From contig NZ_JAHXZS010000001.1 of assembly GCF_019740335.1 (NCBI RefSeq), positions 1,155,216-1,219,215 of the forward strand: a stretch of 64,000 nt of DNA. Reading direction: 5' to 3'. This document shows positions 26,981-35,506 of the stretch, piece by piece. The position numbers were made by a program, and so were the translations under genes. The stretch is from Alteraquisediminimonas sediminicola. GTDB taxonomy: Bacteria; Pseudomonadota; Alphaproteobacteria; Sphingomonadales; Sphingomonadaceae. Positions within the stretch are counted from its first letter, which is position 1, and every line of letters starts with the position of its first letter. Under the pieces are notes generated by a model, which was not told the origin of the DNA, did no database searches, and was given only the letters and a program-made list of their open reading frames with translations.

Positions 26981-27948
26981 TACATCCCCTCCATATCGTG
27001 GAATAACCGATCGATATCTTCCTTATGGCACAGATCGGTCCCCGGCGACATCACCGCCGCCGTCCCCGCCGCCATGCCATAACGAAACGCCGTCCGCGCA
27101 TCACGGCCATGGGCAAAGGCGCAGGTCATCGCCGCAAGGAAACTATCCCCCGCCCCGACCGCGCTTTTCACCTCCAATTTGATCGCAGGCAAATGCCAAA
27201 AGCCATCTGCAGTCGCCAGCACCGCACCCAAATGCCCCATGGTGACAGCCAGATGCGCCGCCTTCCCCGCCTGCACCAGATCGCGGGCAGCCTCGCCAAT
27301 GGCAGCGGGCGTGTCGAAGCTTCGGCCCGTCAGTTGTTCGAATTCGCCCGCACTGGGCTTGGCAAGGAACACGCCGCCCGCATCAAGCCCCGCCTTTAGA
27401 GACTCCCCCGAAGAATCGAGCACGAAGCGAATGCCTTTGCGGGCTGCCATCGCCCCGATCCGGGCATAGAAATCAACCGGCACCCCGCGCGGCAATGAAC
27501 CGCTCGCGACCAGATAGTCGCATTCGATATGGGCAAGTCGATCAAGCGCGCCTGCCCATTCAGCCTCGCTCAGCATCGGCCCTTCCGGTACGAACCGATA
27601 TTCGCGCCCGGTCGCATGTTCCAGCACGGCCATGCTGATGCGTGTATTGCCCGCGACATCCATCCGCACCCGATCCAGCCCTTGCGCATCCAACAGATGA
27701 TCGAGCACCGCCCCGGTCGCACCACCCGCCAGATAAAAAGCCCTGACCGGGCAATCGAGCCGCGCCAGCACCCGCGCCACATTGATGCCGCCGCCACCCG
27801 GATCATAACGGTCGCCGGATGTCCTGATCTTATGGGTATGAAAAACGCGCTCCGCCTTGCAGGCCCCGTCTATCGTCGGATTCATCGTCAGCGTGGCAAT
27901 CGTCTTCACAGCATCATTTCCAACTCTTGGCATATTGGCCGGCAACAT
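26980..27948 (-). CDS. PfkB-family sugar kinase (1-phosphofructokinase-like)
   Basis: A 322-residue ribokinase-fold enzyme of the PfkB / LacC / FruK group, which phosphorylates sugar phosphates with ATP. It begins with the TLTMNPTID segment and has DPGGGGINVARVLARL near residue 50, and the C-terminal VGAGDSFLAAM motif with the catalytic Asp. The exact sugar phosphate is not certain. The first ATG-like starts allow an N-terminal variation of a dozen residues. It follows the DUF454 gene directly and is coupled to the beta-CASP gene. Confidence 0.88.
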   Translation of the reverse strand: MLPANMPRVGNDAVKTIATLTMNPTIDGACKAERVFHTHKIRTSGDRYDPGGGGINVARVLARLDCPVRAFYLAGGATGAVLDHLLDAQGLDRVRMDVAGNTRISMAVLEHATGREYRFVPEGPMLSEAEWAGALDRLAHIECDYLVASGSLPRGVPVDFYARIGAMAARKGIRFVLDSSGESLKAGLDAGGVFLAKPSAGEFEQLTGRSFDTPAAIGEAARDLVQAGKAAHLAVTMGHLGAVLATADGFWHLPAIKLEVKSAVGAGDSFLAAMTCAFAHGRDARTAFRYGMAAGTAAVMSPGTDLCHKEDIDRLFHDMEGM

Positions 27949-28299
27949 TCACGCATCTGGCCGGGTCCATATCCATGTCCCCGTCAGGCCAATGGCTACA
28001 ACAGACACCAAAGGCCATGGCATGTCCATCAGGAGAAATGCCAAGCCAAGGCTGATGCCAAAGGCGATGGTCGCCGCCTTTTTACCCTTGCGACTAATGG
28101 CCCCGCGCGTCCGCCAAGTCCGGATTGCCTCGCCAAATTGCGGATGGTCGAGCAGATAGGCCTCAAATTCCGGATTGCTCCGCGCAAAGCAAAAGGCCGC
28201 GAGGATAAGAAATGGAACCGTCGGCAACAGCGGCAACACCGCCCCGATTGCCCCCAAGGCCAAAGCGACAAACCCTGCGATCAAATAGACATGTCTCAT
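27949..28299 (-). CDS. DUF454 (YbaN-like) inner-membrane protein
   Basis: A 116-residue membrane protein matching the YbaN/DUF454 family: GAIGAVLPLLPTVPFLILAAFCFARSNP near the N terminus, a short cytoplasmic stretch with HPQFGEAIRTWRTRGAI, and two more helices before the C terminus. The function of the family is unknown. It is the first gene of a three-gene minus-strand unit with the PfkB kinase and the beta-CASP protein. Confidence 0.88.
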   Translation of the reverse strand: MRHVYLIAGFVALALGAIGAVLPLLPTVPFLILAAFCFARSNPEFEAYLLDHPQFGEAIRTWRTRGAISRKGKKAATIAFGISLGLAFLLMDMPWPLVSVVAIGLTGTWIWTRPDA

Positions 28300-29093
28300 C
28301 TGATCATTTCTTTCGAGTTGCTACGCGTTGGTCAACCATCAAGGGAAACAAACGACCTTTGCCGATGCCGAGGCCGATCGCAGAACATCAGGAAGATTGT
28401 CATGTTTCCTTCACGGCAATTCAATTCAATCGTCACAATCCGATGTTATACATAAGGCGATGAACACATATTTTGCCATGAACGCGGCCTCCCCAAAGGC
28501 AATGGAAGCGACCCCGAACGCATATGATGTCGGCAGTGACAAATATGGTTTTGCGCGCCCCAGCTGCGCATGCACGCTGATGCTATTTCGCTTTTTCATC
28601 TGGGCGACGCGTAAATCCAGCTCGTCCGGACACGACATCTATTTGACGCCATCTTCCTCATAAATATCTATTAAAAAATGATTTTTATAAGCGGGCACAG
28701 TTGACGGACGGGGCATTCACGCCTGTGTATAATGCTAGGATTGACATTCCTATGCCCGAACGCGATGTTCCCGCCACGATCGCGAAAATCGCGACAATTA
28801 TACAGGGGATTGAATATGAAGATTGACCGGCCGACGTTGGACAGCAATTAATTTTGCCCTGCCGTCTCTGCGCCTCATCTTTAAAATAGAAATAATTTCA
28901 TTTTCTTAATCGCCCTGCCGCATCTGCGCCAAAGGGCTTTCGTTATTCACCATTTACTCTGCACTTTGTTCACAACAGCAGGAAAGACATGCTGATGAAC
29001 AGGCCCCGGCATCTGGGAACTAGGTGGTCTTAAAAGCGGCAGAGAATAACCCAGTCTATTTGTATCGCGTATTTTATAACTAAGGGGACAATT
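28300..29093 (+). other. Non-coding region upstream of TonB-dependent receptor
   Basis: About 790 bases with no gene I can support; the middle is markedly richer in A+T than the flanks. It holds a near-repeat of 19 bases (GCCCTGCCG.CTCTGCGCC-type) at about 28856 and 28913, and an 11-codon reading frame at 28816-28851 behind a GGGG tract. A TATAAT at 28728-28733 has a TTGACG 21 bases before it, too far for a normal promoter. The receptor gene may therefore have a long leader. Confidence 0.4.
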
Positions 29094-31373
29094 ATGAAGA
29101 ATTCAATGTTGCGTCAGCACGTCATGCTGACAGCATTCGCCAGCACGCTGGCGATGGCCGTTGCGGCCCCAGTTCAGGCACAAGAAGCAGGTGCAAAGGC
29201 CGACAATGCGGGCTTTGAAGAAATCATCGTGAGCGCACGTCGCCGCAATGAATCGCTGCAGGACACGCCAGTCGCCATCACCGCCGTCAACGCGGCGATG
29301 CTGGAAAACAAGGCCTCGCTCAACGTCGGCGACCTGACCGGCGCTGCGCCGAACCTGTTGATCACCAACCAGAACTCGGGCGGCGCTGCTGCCAACCTCT
29401 CGATCCGTGGCCTGACCTATGCCGACATCGAAAAGTCGCAAGAACCGACCGTCGGCGTTGTCATCGACGGCGTGTTCATCGGCACCAACACCGGCCAGTT
29501 CCTCGACATGTTCGACATCGAACAGATCGAAGTGCTGCGTGGCCCGCAGGGCACGTTGTTCGGTCGCAACACCATCGGCGGCGTGATCAACATCAAGCGC
29601 AGCCGTCCGACCGGCGAATTCGGCGGCAAGTTCGAAGCCTCCTATGGCAAGTTCAACACCTTCGCGACCCGCGCCGTGGTGAACGCACCGATCGTTGGCG
29701 ATCAGGTTGCAGCCAAGGTCTTCTACTTCCACAATCAGACGGATGGCGTTTATCGCCATGGCATCACCGGCGAACGCCGTGGTGGCAACAACAATGAAAA
29801 CTTCGGCGTGTCCTTGCTCGTCAAGCCGACCGACAGCAATTTCGACGCGTTGCTGACCGTTGAAAAGCAGGTCCAGAAATACGACACCGATGTGTCCAAC
29901 ATCACCAAGACCGGCGAAGTGTTCTGCAGCCTGATCCCGACCGATCAGTGCAATCGCAACCAGAGCAGCGATCTGTACACCGTGTTCGGCCAGCCCGCAC
30001 AAGGCAATTACAGCGCGCCTGCTGGCACGCTGGAAATGAACCTCGACCTCGGCGGCATCAAGCTGACCTCGGTCACCGGCTATCGCAAGTCGAAAGAAAA
30101 TCAGACGCAGGATTTCGACGCCTCGACGACCGATCTGTATTATGTTCGTCGTCTGCAGGATTATAAGCAGTGGAGCCAGGAACTCCGTGGCGCAGGCAAG
30201 ATCGGCAACACCTTCGACTATGTTGTCGGCGCCTATTATTTCAAGTCCAGCTACAACCTCACCCAATATTCGCGCGTGTTCGGCTTTGCGCCAACTGTCG
30301 ATCCGATTGATTACGACACCAATGCGCAATTTGTGAGCGGCGACAGCAAGTCGATCGCCCTGTTCGGCGATTTCAACTGGGCATTTGCCGATAAGCTCCG
30401 TTTGTCCTTCGGTGGTCGTTACACCCGCGACAAAAAGGCGCTCTCCAATGCCTTCGCAACGGATGGCCTGATCGGTCAGGGCAGCGGCACCTTCAAGAAG
30501 TTCACCCCGAAGGTCGGCATCGATTATCGTCCTACCGATGAAACCATGCTCTATGCCTCATGGTCGCGCGGTTATCGTTCGGGCGGTTTCTCGCCACGTG
30601 CGGCAGAACCAGTTGCTGCGGCCCGTGCTTACAAGCCGGAAACCGTGGACAGCTACGAAATCGGCACCAAGCTCGATCTGTTCGATCGCAAGCTCCAGCT
30701 GAATTTCGCGGGCTTCTATGCGAAATATGACAAGCTCCAGCAGAACAACACCATTCCGGGTGGCCCGACCGGCAACCAGACGGTCACGTCCAACGTCGGT
30801 TCGGCAACGCTGAAGGGTATTGAAGCCGACTTCACCTTGCGTGCGGCAGAAGGTCTGCGGATCAACGGTTCGGCAGGCTATCTGAAGAACAAGTTCAAGG
30901 GCTTCGTTACTCAGGCAGCTGGTCCGATCGCAGGCGTTCTCGACAATTACGATTATTCCGGCAACGAAATGATCTATGCGCCGAAGTTCAACGCATCGAT
31001 CTCGGTCGATTACACCGTACCGACCAGCTTCGGTGAAGTGCTCGCCAACCTCGGCTATCGTCACATCGGCGCTTATGATCAGCAGATCTCGTCTGCTGGC
31101 GTAACGGCGATCAGCACTGCAACGAACGGCGCTGTCACCTATAAGGTGCTCGGCAACGATCCGCGCGTGCGTAACAACCCGCAGGATCTGGTCGATGCGG
31201 CACTCAGCACCAAGTTCGATCTCGCTGGGACCGAAGCCAAGCTGACCGTCTATGGTCGCAACCTCCTGAACGACAAGGGTCCGACCCACGGCTTCACCGT
31301 GGCCGGCCTGTGGTCGTTCGGTACGGCCCGCGAACCGCGCACCTATGGCGTGTCCATGGGCGTGAAGTTCTGA
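29094..31373 (+). CDS. TonB-dependent outer-membrane receptor
   Basis: A 759-residue receptor that would import a ligand across the outer membrane using TonB/ExbBD energy. It has a signal peptide (MKNSMLRQHVMLTAFASTLAMA, cleaved near AQA), a TonB-box-like EEIIVSARRR at about 43-52, a plug domain (VAITAVNAAMLENKA ... VLRGPQGTLFGRNTIGGVINI) and a beta-barrel ending in Phe (GVSMGVKF). The sequence is of the type found beside aromatic or terpenoid catabolic genes in sphingomonads rather than of a siderophore receptor, but the ligand is unknown. Confidence 0.93.
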   Translation: MKNSMLRQHVMLTAFASTLAMAVAAPVQAQEAGAKADNAGFEEIIVSARRRNESLQDTPVAITAVNAAMLENKASLNVGDLTGAAPNLLITNQNSGGAAANLSIRGLTYADIEKSQEPTVGVVIDGVFIGTNTGQFLDMFDIEQIEVLRGPQGTLFGRNTIGGVINIKRSRPTGEFGGKFEASYGKFNTFATRAVVNAPIVGDQVAAKVFYFHNQTDGVYRHGITGERRGGNNNENFGVSLLVKPTDSNFDALLTVEKQVQKYDTDVSNITKTGEVFCSLIPTDQCNRNQSSDLYTVFGQPAQGNYSAPAGTLEMNLDLGGIKLTSVTGYRKSKENQTQDFDASTTDLYYVRRLQDYKQWSQELRGAGKIGNTFDYVVGAYYFKSSYNLTQYSRVFGFAPTVDPIDYDTNAQFVSGDSKSIALFGDFNWAFADKLRLSFGGRYTRDKKALSNAFATDGLIGQGSGTFKKFTPKVGIDYRPTDETMLYASWSRGYRSGGFSPRAAEPVAAARAYKPETVDSYEIGTKLDLFDRKLQLNFAGFYAKYDKLQQNNTIPGGPTGNQTVTSNVGSATLKGIEADFTLRAAEGLRINGSAGYLKNKFKGFVTQAAGPIAGVLDNYDYSGNEMIYAPKFNASISVDYTVPTSFGEVLANLGYRHIGAYDQQISSAGVTAISTATNGAVTYKVLGNDPRVRNNPQDLVDAALSTKFDLAGTEAKLTVYGRNLLNDKGPTHGFTVAGLWSFGTAREPRTYGVSMGVKF

Positions 31374-31380
31374 TCTAGCC

Positions 31381-31404
31381 GGGGTCGGCTGCGAGGCCGA
31401 CCCC
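31381..31404 (+). terminator. Hairpin immediately after receptor gene
   Basis: GGGGTCGGC pairs with GCCGACCCC around a short loop, 7 bases after the stop codon. The T-run is lacking; a second and better terminator follows at 31441. Confidence 0.6.
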
Positions 31405-31440
31405 GTTGATCAGGGTTGATCGATTACCCAAAAATAAAAA

Positions 31441-31473
31441 GCCCCGTGATCGGCATGATCGCGGGGCTTTTTA
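31441..31473. terminator. Bidirectional terminator between receptor and TetR genes
   Basis: GCCCCGTGATC pairs with GATCGCGGGGC (31441-31467, one mismatch), with A residues before and T residues after, so it serves the receptor gene on the plus strand and the TetR gene on the minus strand. Confidence 0.85.
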
Positions 31474-31496
31474 TATGGATCGCGCCTTTGCGCCCC

Positions 31497-32099
31497 TCAC
31501 ATCATGGGTACAGGGTTCGGGGTCAGGTTCCCCCGCAACATATCGGCCAGCAACGCCTTTTGTCGCGCAGCAGGCCATGCGCCCCGGTCTTGCGTTACCA
31601 AGGATGCGATCCCGTTGATGCACACCATGAATTGCGTCGCCATCGCTTGCGCATCGAGATCGGCACGCACCGTCCCCGATTGTTGGCCCGCCACAATCAG
31701 TTGGACGAACAGCTGTTTGGCCTCCGCCACGCCCAAAGCCCATTCGCTGCGCACCGCCGGTTCGGCAGGGGCCAGCCCCCAAAAAGCGAAAATACTATGC
31801 CAGTCGCGCCAACGCGCCTCGGTAATCGGCAGCAACTCCTCGGCGGCGGACATCACATCCCGGCCTAAGCGCAGCGACTCCATCAACGATTGTTCGCCGC
31901 GTTGTCGCGCGGCGCGATGGGTAAACACCATCATTTCAAGCTTGTTGCGGAAATAATGGCACACAACGGTGGTGCTGAAACCAACCTGCGCGGCCACATC
32001 GCGAATGGTCAGCGCCTCGATCCCGTGCGCCAAGACAAGGTTTTCGACAACCGTGGCAATTTGCAACCGGCGTTCATCATGGTCGACTTTACGAGGCAA
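31497..32099 (-). CDS. TetR-family transcriptional regulator
   Basis: A 200-residue regulator. The N-terminal helix-turn-helix is typical: AHGIEALTIRDVAAQVGFSTTVVCHYFRNKLEM (residues 23-55). The C-terminal ligand-binding half resembles BetI-type regulators. It is divergent from the SDR/Rieske operon at 32451 and convergent with the receptor gene, so it is the natural candidate for control of these genes. A 23-bp inverted repeat lies 20 bases upstream of its start. Confidence 0.9.
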   Translation of the reverse strand: MPRKVDHDERRLQIATVVENLVLAHGIEALTIRDVAAQVGFSTTVVCHYFRNKLEMMVFTHRAARQRGEQSLMESLRLGRDVMSAAEELLPITEARWRDWHSIFAFWGLAPAEPAVRSEWALGVAEAKQLFVQLIVAGQQSGTVRADLDAQAMATQFMVCINGIASLVTQDRGAWPAARQKALLADMLRGNLTPNPVPMM

Positions 32100-32118
32100 G
32101 CTGGCTCCATCTCATTCC

Positions 32119-32141
32119 ACGCACGTCACAGGCGCGTGCGT
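32119..32141. promoter_or_regulatory. Inverted repeat, candidate TetR operator
   Basis: ACGCACG (32119-32125) and CGTGCGT (32135-32141) form perfect 7-bp arms with a 9-base spacer, just upstream of the TetR start at 32099 and in the shared region with the divergent oxygenase operon. The size and position suit a TetR dimer site. Confidence 0.5.
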
Positions 32142-32450
32142 ATATATTTTCACAACCGACCCCAACACCAAACGCAAAAATGGAGCGTTTTACCGCAAGA
32201 TAAGCATGAATACGCCGTCCACAGCGACCAAGCTGATCTTTGTAGCAGGTTTATTATAGAACATTGTATTATCTAAACTGCCACAAAATATCGCATGAAA
32301 AAAGCTGGAGAGAGACATGAAAGCCAACCGCCAGCTCGACTGAAAATTCCATCCCTATATGGTGCAGGCCGCACGAGCTGAACACAGCCGGGCCTTCCCT
32401 CTATTTACCGCGCCCACAAGGCAGCAACGCAATCATCACAGGAGATCAGG
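32142..32450 (+). other. Leader of the SDR-Rieske operon
   Basis: About 300 bases without a full gene. A GGAGAGAGAC ribosome site precedes an 8-codon frame at 32317-32343 (MKANRQLD, then TGA). It could be a leader peptide or the leftover start of a lost gene. A further purine-rich GGAG lies just before the SDR start. Confidence 0.35.
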
Positions 32451-33254
32451 ATGCAAGGTTTCAACAATAATGTGGCACTTGTCACCGGCGCACTTAGCGG
32501 CATTGGCTTGGCAGCCGCAGAACGCCTCCACACCGATGGGGCGCAGGTGATCCTGACCGATTTGGCTGATCCGGCCGACCCCAAGGTTGCGGCCATTCTT
32601 GCGAATTTTGGCGAACGCGCGCGCTATATCCGTCTCAACGTTGCCAATGAGGATGACTGGAACGCTGCCCGCGCCAATGTTGAGGCACATGAAAAGCAAC
32701 TCGACATCCTCGTCCATAATGCCGGCACATCCGGCAATGGCTATATCGATACGATCGCATTCAGCGAATGGCGCAAGGTGCAGTCGATCAACGTCGATGG
32801 CATTTTCCTTGGCACCAAGGCTTTCACCAGCCTGATGTCCGCCTCTGGCAAGGCGCGCAAAGGCGGGTCCAGCATCGTGATCGTGTCGTCGATGCTGGGG
32901 CTGGTCGGCTTTGCCAATGTGTCCGCTTATTGTGCGAGCAAGGGCGCGGCGCGACTGTTCACCAAATCCGCGGCGGTGGAATTTGCCAGTCGCGAAATGC
33001 CGATCCGCGTCAATTCGGTCCACCCCGGCTTTGTCGCGACACCGCTGACCCTGAGCGGCCTGAAAGAGATCGCCAGCGAAAACGGCCTGCCGAACGCCGA
33101 CACGCTCATCACCGAACTGAACAAGACAACGCCGATGGGCCGGATGGGCGATTCCGAGGAAATCGCCGCCGCCATCGCGTTCCTGTGTTCGACCGACTCC
33201 TCCTATATCACCGGCAGCGAACTGGTGGTCGATGGCGGCTACACCGCGCGATAA
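32451..33254 (+). CDS. Short-chain dehydrogenase/reductase
   Basis: A 267-residue classical SDR using NAD(P). TGALSGIG at residues 12-19 binds the cofactor, LVHNAG lies near 87-92, and the catalytic residues are Ser147 (VSSM) and the Tyr160-x-x-x-Lys164 pair (YCASK). The C-terminal ITGSELVVDGGY is standard. It begins a four-gene plus-strand unit with two Rieske oxygenases and a TIM-barrel protein, so it probably oxidises an alcohol or dihydrodiol produced in that pathway. Confidence 0.92.
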   Translation: MQGFNNNVALVTGALSGIGLAAAERLHTDGAQVILTDLADPADPKVAAILANFGERARYIRLNVANEDDWNAARANVEAHEKQLDILVHNAGTSGNGYIDTIAFSEWRKVQSINVDGIFLGTKAFTSLMSASGKARKGGSSIVIVSSMLGLVGFANVSAYCASKGAARLFTKSAAVEFASREMPIRVNSVHPGFVATPLTLSGLKEIASENGLPNADTLITELNKTTPMGRMGDSEEIAAAIAFLCSTDSSYITGSELVVDGGYTAR

Positions 33255-33290
33255 TCCGGCCATCCCCTCTACCCAAAAGGACACGCCAAT

Positions 33291-34604
33291 ATGGGCATCG
33301 AACAGCACCGGTCTTTGGACGCCAAACGCTATACCTCCCGCGATTTTGCCGAGCGCGAATGGGAAAGCGTCTGGTCGCGCAACTGGCTGTTGCTGGTCCA
33401 TGAGGGCGAACTGCCGGACGCGGGGGATTTCGTCGTCTCCAAAGTGGGTCGCGAGTCCATCCTCTCCGTCCGGCAGGATGATGGTTCGATCAAATGCTTC
33501 TACAATATCTGCCAGCATCGCGGAAACCAGCTCGTCACCACGGGGGAAGGATCGCTTTCGGCATTTACCTGCGGCTATCATGGCTGGAAATATGCGCTGG
33601 ATGGTGCATGCACCCATGCGCAGGATGCCGAAGATTTCCCGGTCAACCCCTGCGGCACGCTGCGGCTGGCGGATATTCGTTGCGAAGTGTTGGGCGGGTT
33701 CGTCTGGATCAACATGGACCCGGATGCCATCGACCTCAAAGCCTATCTGGGGCCGGTGTGGGACATGTTGCAAACCTATCCGTCCGATCAGCTCAAGCGG
33801 ATTTCCGGCACCAGCGTGCGTATGCCGTGCAACTGGAAAACGGCGATGGATAATTTCCATGAGTCCTATCATATCGCCGCCGCGCATCCGATCGGGCTGC
33901 ATTATATGGAAGATCATTACAGCAAGACCCAGACGACCGAATTCGGCAATGGCCATGCGGTATCGATCAACCACGGCTCAATTCAAGCCGAACGCCTGCC
34001 CAAAGGCACGCCGATTGGGCCGCAAATCGCGCAAGAATTGATCGAATGGGGGCTGGACCCCGCCGATTTTGTCGGGCGGGAACGCGATACGCGCATTGCC
34101 CTGCAACAGCAGAAACGCGCCTTGGCGGCCAGCAAGGGCATGGATCATTATGCGCGCTTAAGTGATGATCAGCTGACCGACCCCTATCATTTCACCTTGT
34201 TCCCCAATTCCGCCCTGACGTTCAATGCGGATGGCGTGCTTTTGCTGCGCGCCACCCCGGACGGCGACGATCCCAATCGCTGCATCCTCGACACATGGTT
34301 TTACACCGCAGCGACCGGCAGCTTCTGGGCCAAGATGCTGACCAATGGCGCGGATGACAACATCACCGATAATGTCCCGCGCGATCTTGTCGAATATGGC
34401 GAGGCCAATCTCGGCCCGATCCTGAGCGACGATGCATGGGTGCTGGCCGCCCAGCAAGAGGGCTTTCGCTCGCGCGGCTATCGCGGCGCCGTGCTGGCCC
34501 GGCAAGAAAGCCGCATCGCCCAATATCATGCGATGATTGATCATATGATGGCAGGTGGCAGTGCCGCCATTCTCGCCCCTTTATCTTCGGAGAACAGCAA
34601 GTGA
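33291..34604 (+). CDS. Rieske non-heme iron oxygenase, alpha subunit (first copy)
   Basis: A 437-residue aromatic-ring-hydroxylating-type oxygenase. The Rieske [2Fe-2S] ligands are Cys74, His76, Cys94 and His97 (CQHRG ... CGYHGW). The catalytic iron site is NWKTAMDNFHESYHIAAAH, with His194 and His199. No small (beta) subunit and no reductase is adjacent, which fits the alpha-only oxygenases that act on varied non-planar substrates or demethylate. The stop overlaps the next start (GTGA). Confidence 0.92.
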   Translation: MGIEQHRSLDAKRYTSRDFAEREWESVWSRNWLLLVHEGELPDAGDFVVSKVGRESILSVRQDDGSIKCFYNICQHRGNQLVTTGEGSLSAFTCGYHGWKYALDGACTHAQDAEDFPVNPCGTLRLADIRCEVLGGFVWINMDPDAIDLKAYLGPVWDMLQTYPSDQLKRISGTSVRMPCNWKTAMDNFHESYHIAAAHPIGLHYMEDHYSKTQTTEFGNGHAVSINHGSIQAERLPKGTPIGPQIAQELIEWGLDPADFVGRERDTRIALQQQKRALAASKGMDHYARLSDDQLTDPYHFTLFPNSALTFNADGVLLLRATPDGDDPNRCILDTWFYTAATGSFWAKMLTNGADDNITDNVPRDLVEYGEANLGPILSDDAWVLAAQQEGFRSRGYRGAVLARQESRIAQYHAMIDHMMAGGSAAILAPLSSENSK

Positions 34605-35491
34605 CCGTACCCGCCATCGCGTTGCCGTCCGATCCGTTGCTGGTCGCGGCCTATTTCACACTGGCGGGCGACATCAGCCCCTTTGGCGCGTGTACGATCA
34701 GCCCGATCCCCTTCGCCCAGCGGGCCGAGGCGGCGGCAAAAGCGGGCTATCGCGGCATCGGCATTGGCCATCAGGATCTGGCCCATCTGCTCGATACGCT
34801 AGGCGTGGCGGAAATGCGGCGCATCCTGTCCGGTAATGCGCTGGAGTTTCTCGAACTCGAAGTACTGCTCGACTGGTTTGCGACGGGTGAACGCCGCACG
34901 ATTTCCGATCAGGTCCGCGCCTTGTTGCTCAAGGCAGCAGACAGTCTCGGCGCGGCGCATTTCAAGGCGGCGGGCGATGTGATGGGCGGTCGCTGGCCTA
35001 TCGAACATATGGCGGAATCCTTTGCCCAATTATGCGATGATGCAGCCGCCGTCGGCACCGGCGTCGCCATTGAGCTTTTTCCCAGCAGCTCCATCGCCGA
35101 TCTTGCCACCGGCATCGCCATTGTCGACGGCGCAGGGCGCGCCAATGGCGGGCTGTTGCTCGACATCTGGCACATGTCGCGCGGTGGGGTAAACCTGTCA
35201 GACATCGCCGCGATGGACGCCCGATATATCCGCCATATCGAACTCGACGATGCGGATGCAGTGCAAATCGGCACGATTGATGAAGACACCGTCGACCGCC
35301 GCCGCCTGTGTGGGGAGGGCGATCTGCCGGTTGCCGAATTCCTGCGCTGCGTGGCCGCCACCGGCTATGATGGCGCTTATGGCGTAGAGATCTTGTCCGA
35401 TGAAAATCGCCGTCTCGATGTGCAAGCGGCGGCGACCCGATCCTTCGATACCACGCGCAGCTTCTTCCCTTCGGCCTCCGCCAAGTCTTAA
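34601..35491 (+). CDS. TIM-barrel sugar phosphate isomerase/epimerase-like protein
   Basis: A 296-residue protein with the xylose-isomerase-like TIM-barrel pattern: an early KAGYRGIGIGHQDL segment, EFLELEVLLDWF, a conserved Glu in VAIELFPSS near 165, a LLLDIWHMSRGG metal-ligand stretch near 187, a HIELDDAD segment near 213 and a final GYDGAYGVEILSDENR. These enzymes use a divalent metal for isomerisation, epimerisation or lyase chemistry. It starts at a GTG overlapping the Rieske stop by 4 bases and is followed after 15 bases by a second Rieske gene. Confidence 0.85.
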   Translation: MTVPAIALPSDPLLVAAYFTLAGDISPFGACTISPIPFAQRAEAAAKAGYRGIGIGHQDLAHLLDTLGVAEMRRILSGNALEFLELEVLLDWFATGERRTISDQVRALLLKAADSLGAAHFKAAGDVMGGRWPIEHMAESFAQLCDDAAAVGTGVAIELFPSSSIADLATGIAIVDGAGRANGGLLLDIWHMSRGGVNLSDIAAMDARYIRHIELDDADAVQIGTIDEDTVDRRRLCGEGDLPVAEFLRCVAATGYDGAYGVEILSDENRRLDVQAAATRSFDTTRSFFPSASAKS

Positions 35492-35506
35492 TCAGGAACC
35501 CTTTGC

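Noticed and set aside
28426..28638. A 70-codon minus-strand frame in the gap before the receptor gene
   Set aside because: No ribosome site, no recognised motif, and unusual composition for a protein.
29103..30329. A 408-codon open frame antisense to the TonB-dependent receptor gene
   Set aside because: It lies entirely inside a clear receptor gene, has no recognisable domain, and such long antisense frames are common in GC-rich DNA.
32436..33974. A 512-codon frame antisense to the SDR and the first Rieske gene
   Set aside because: It spans two well-supported genes and its product has no family resemblance.
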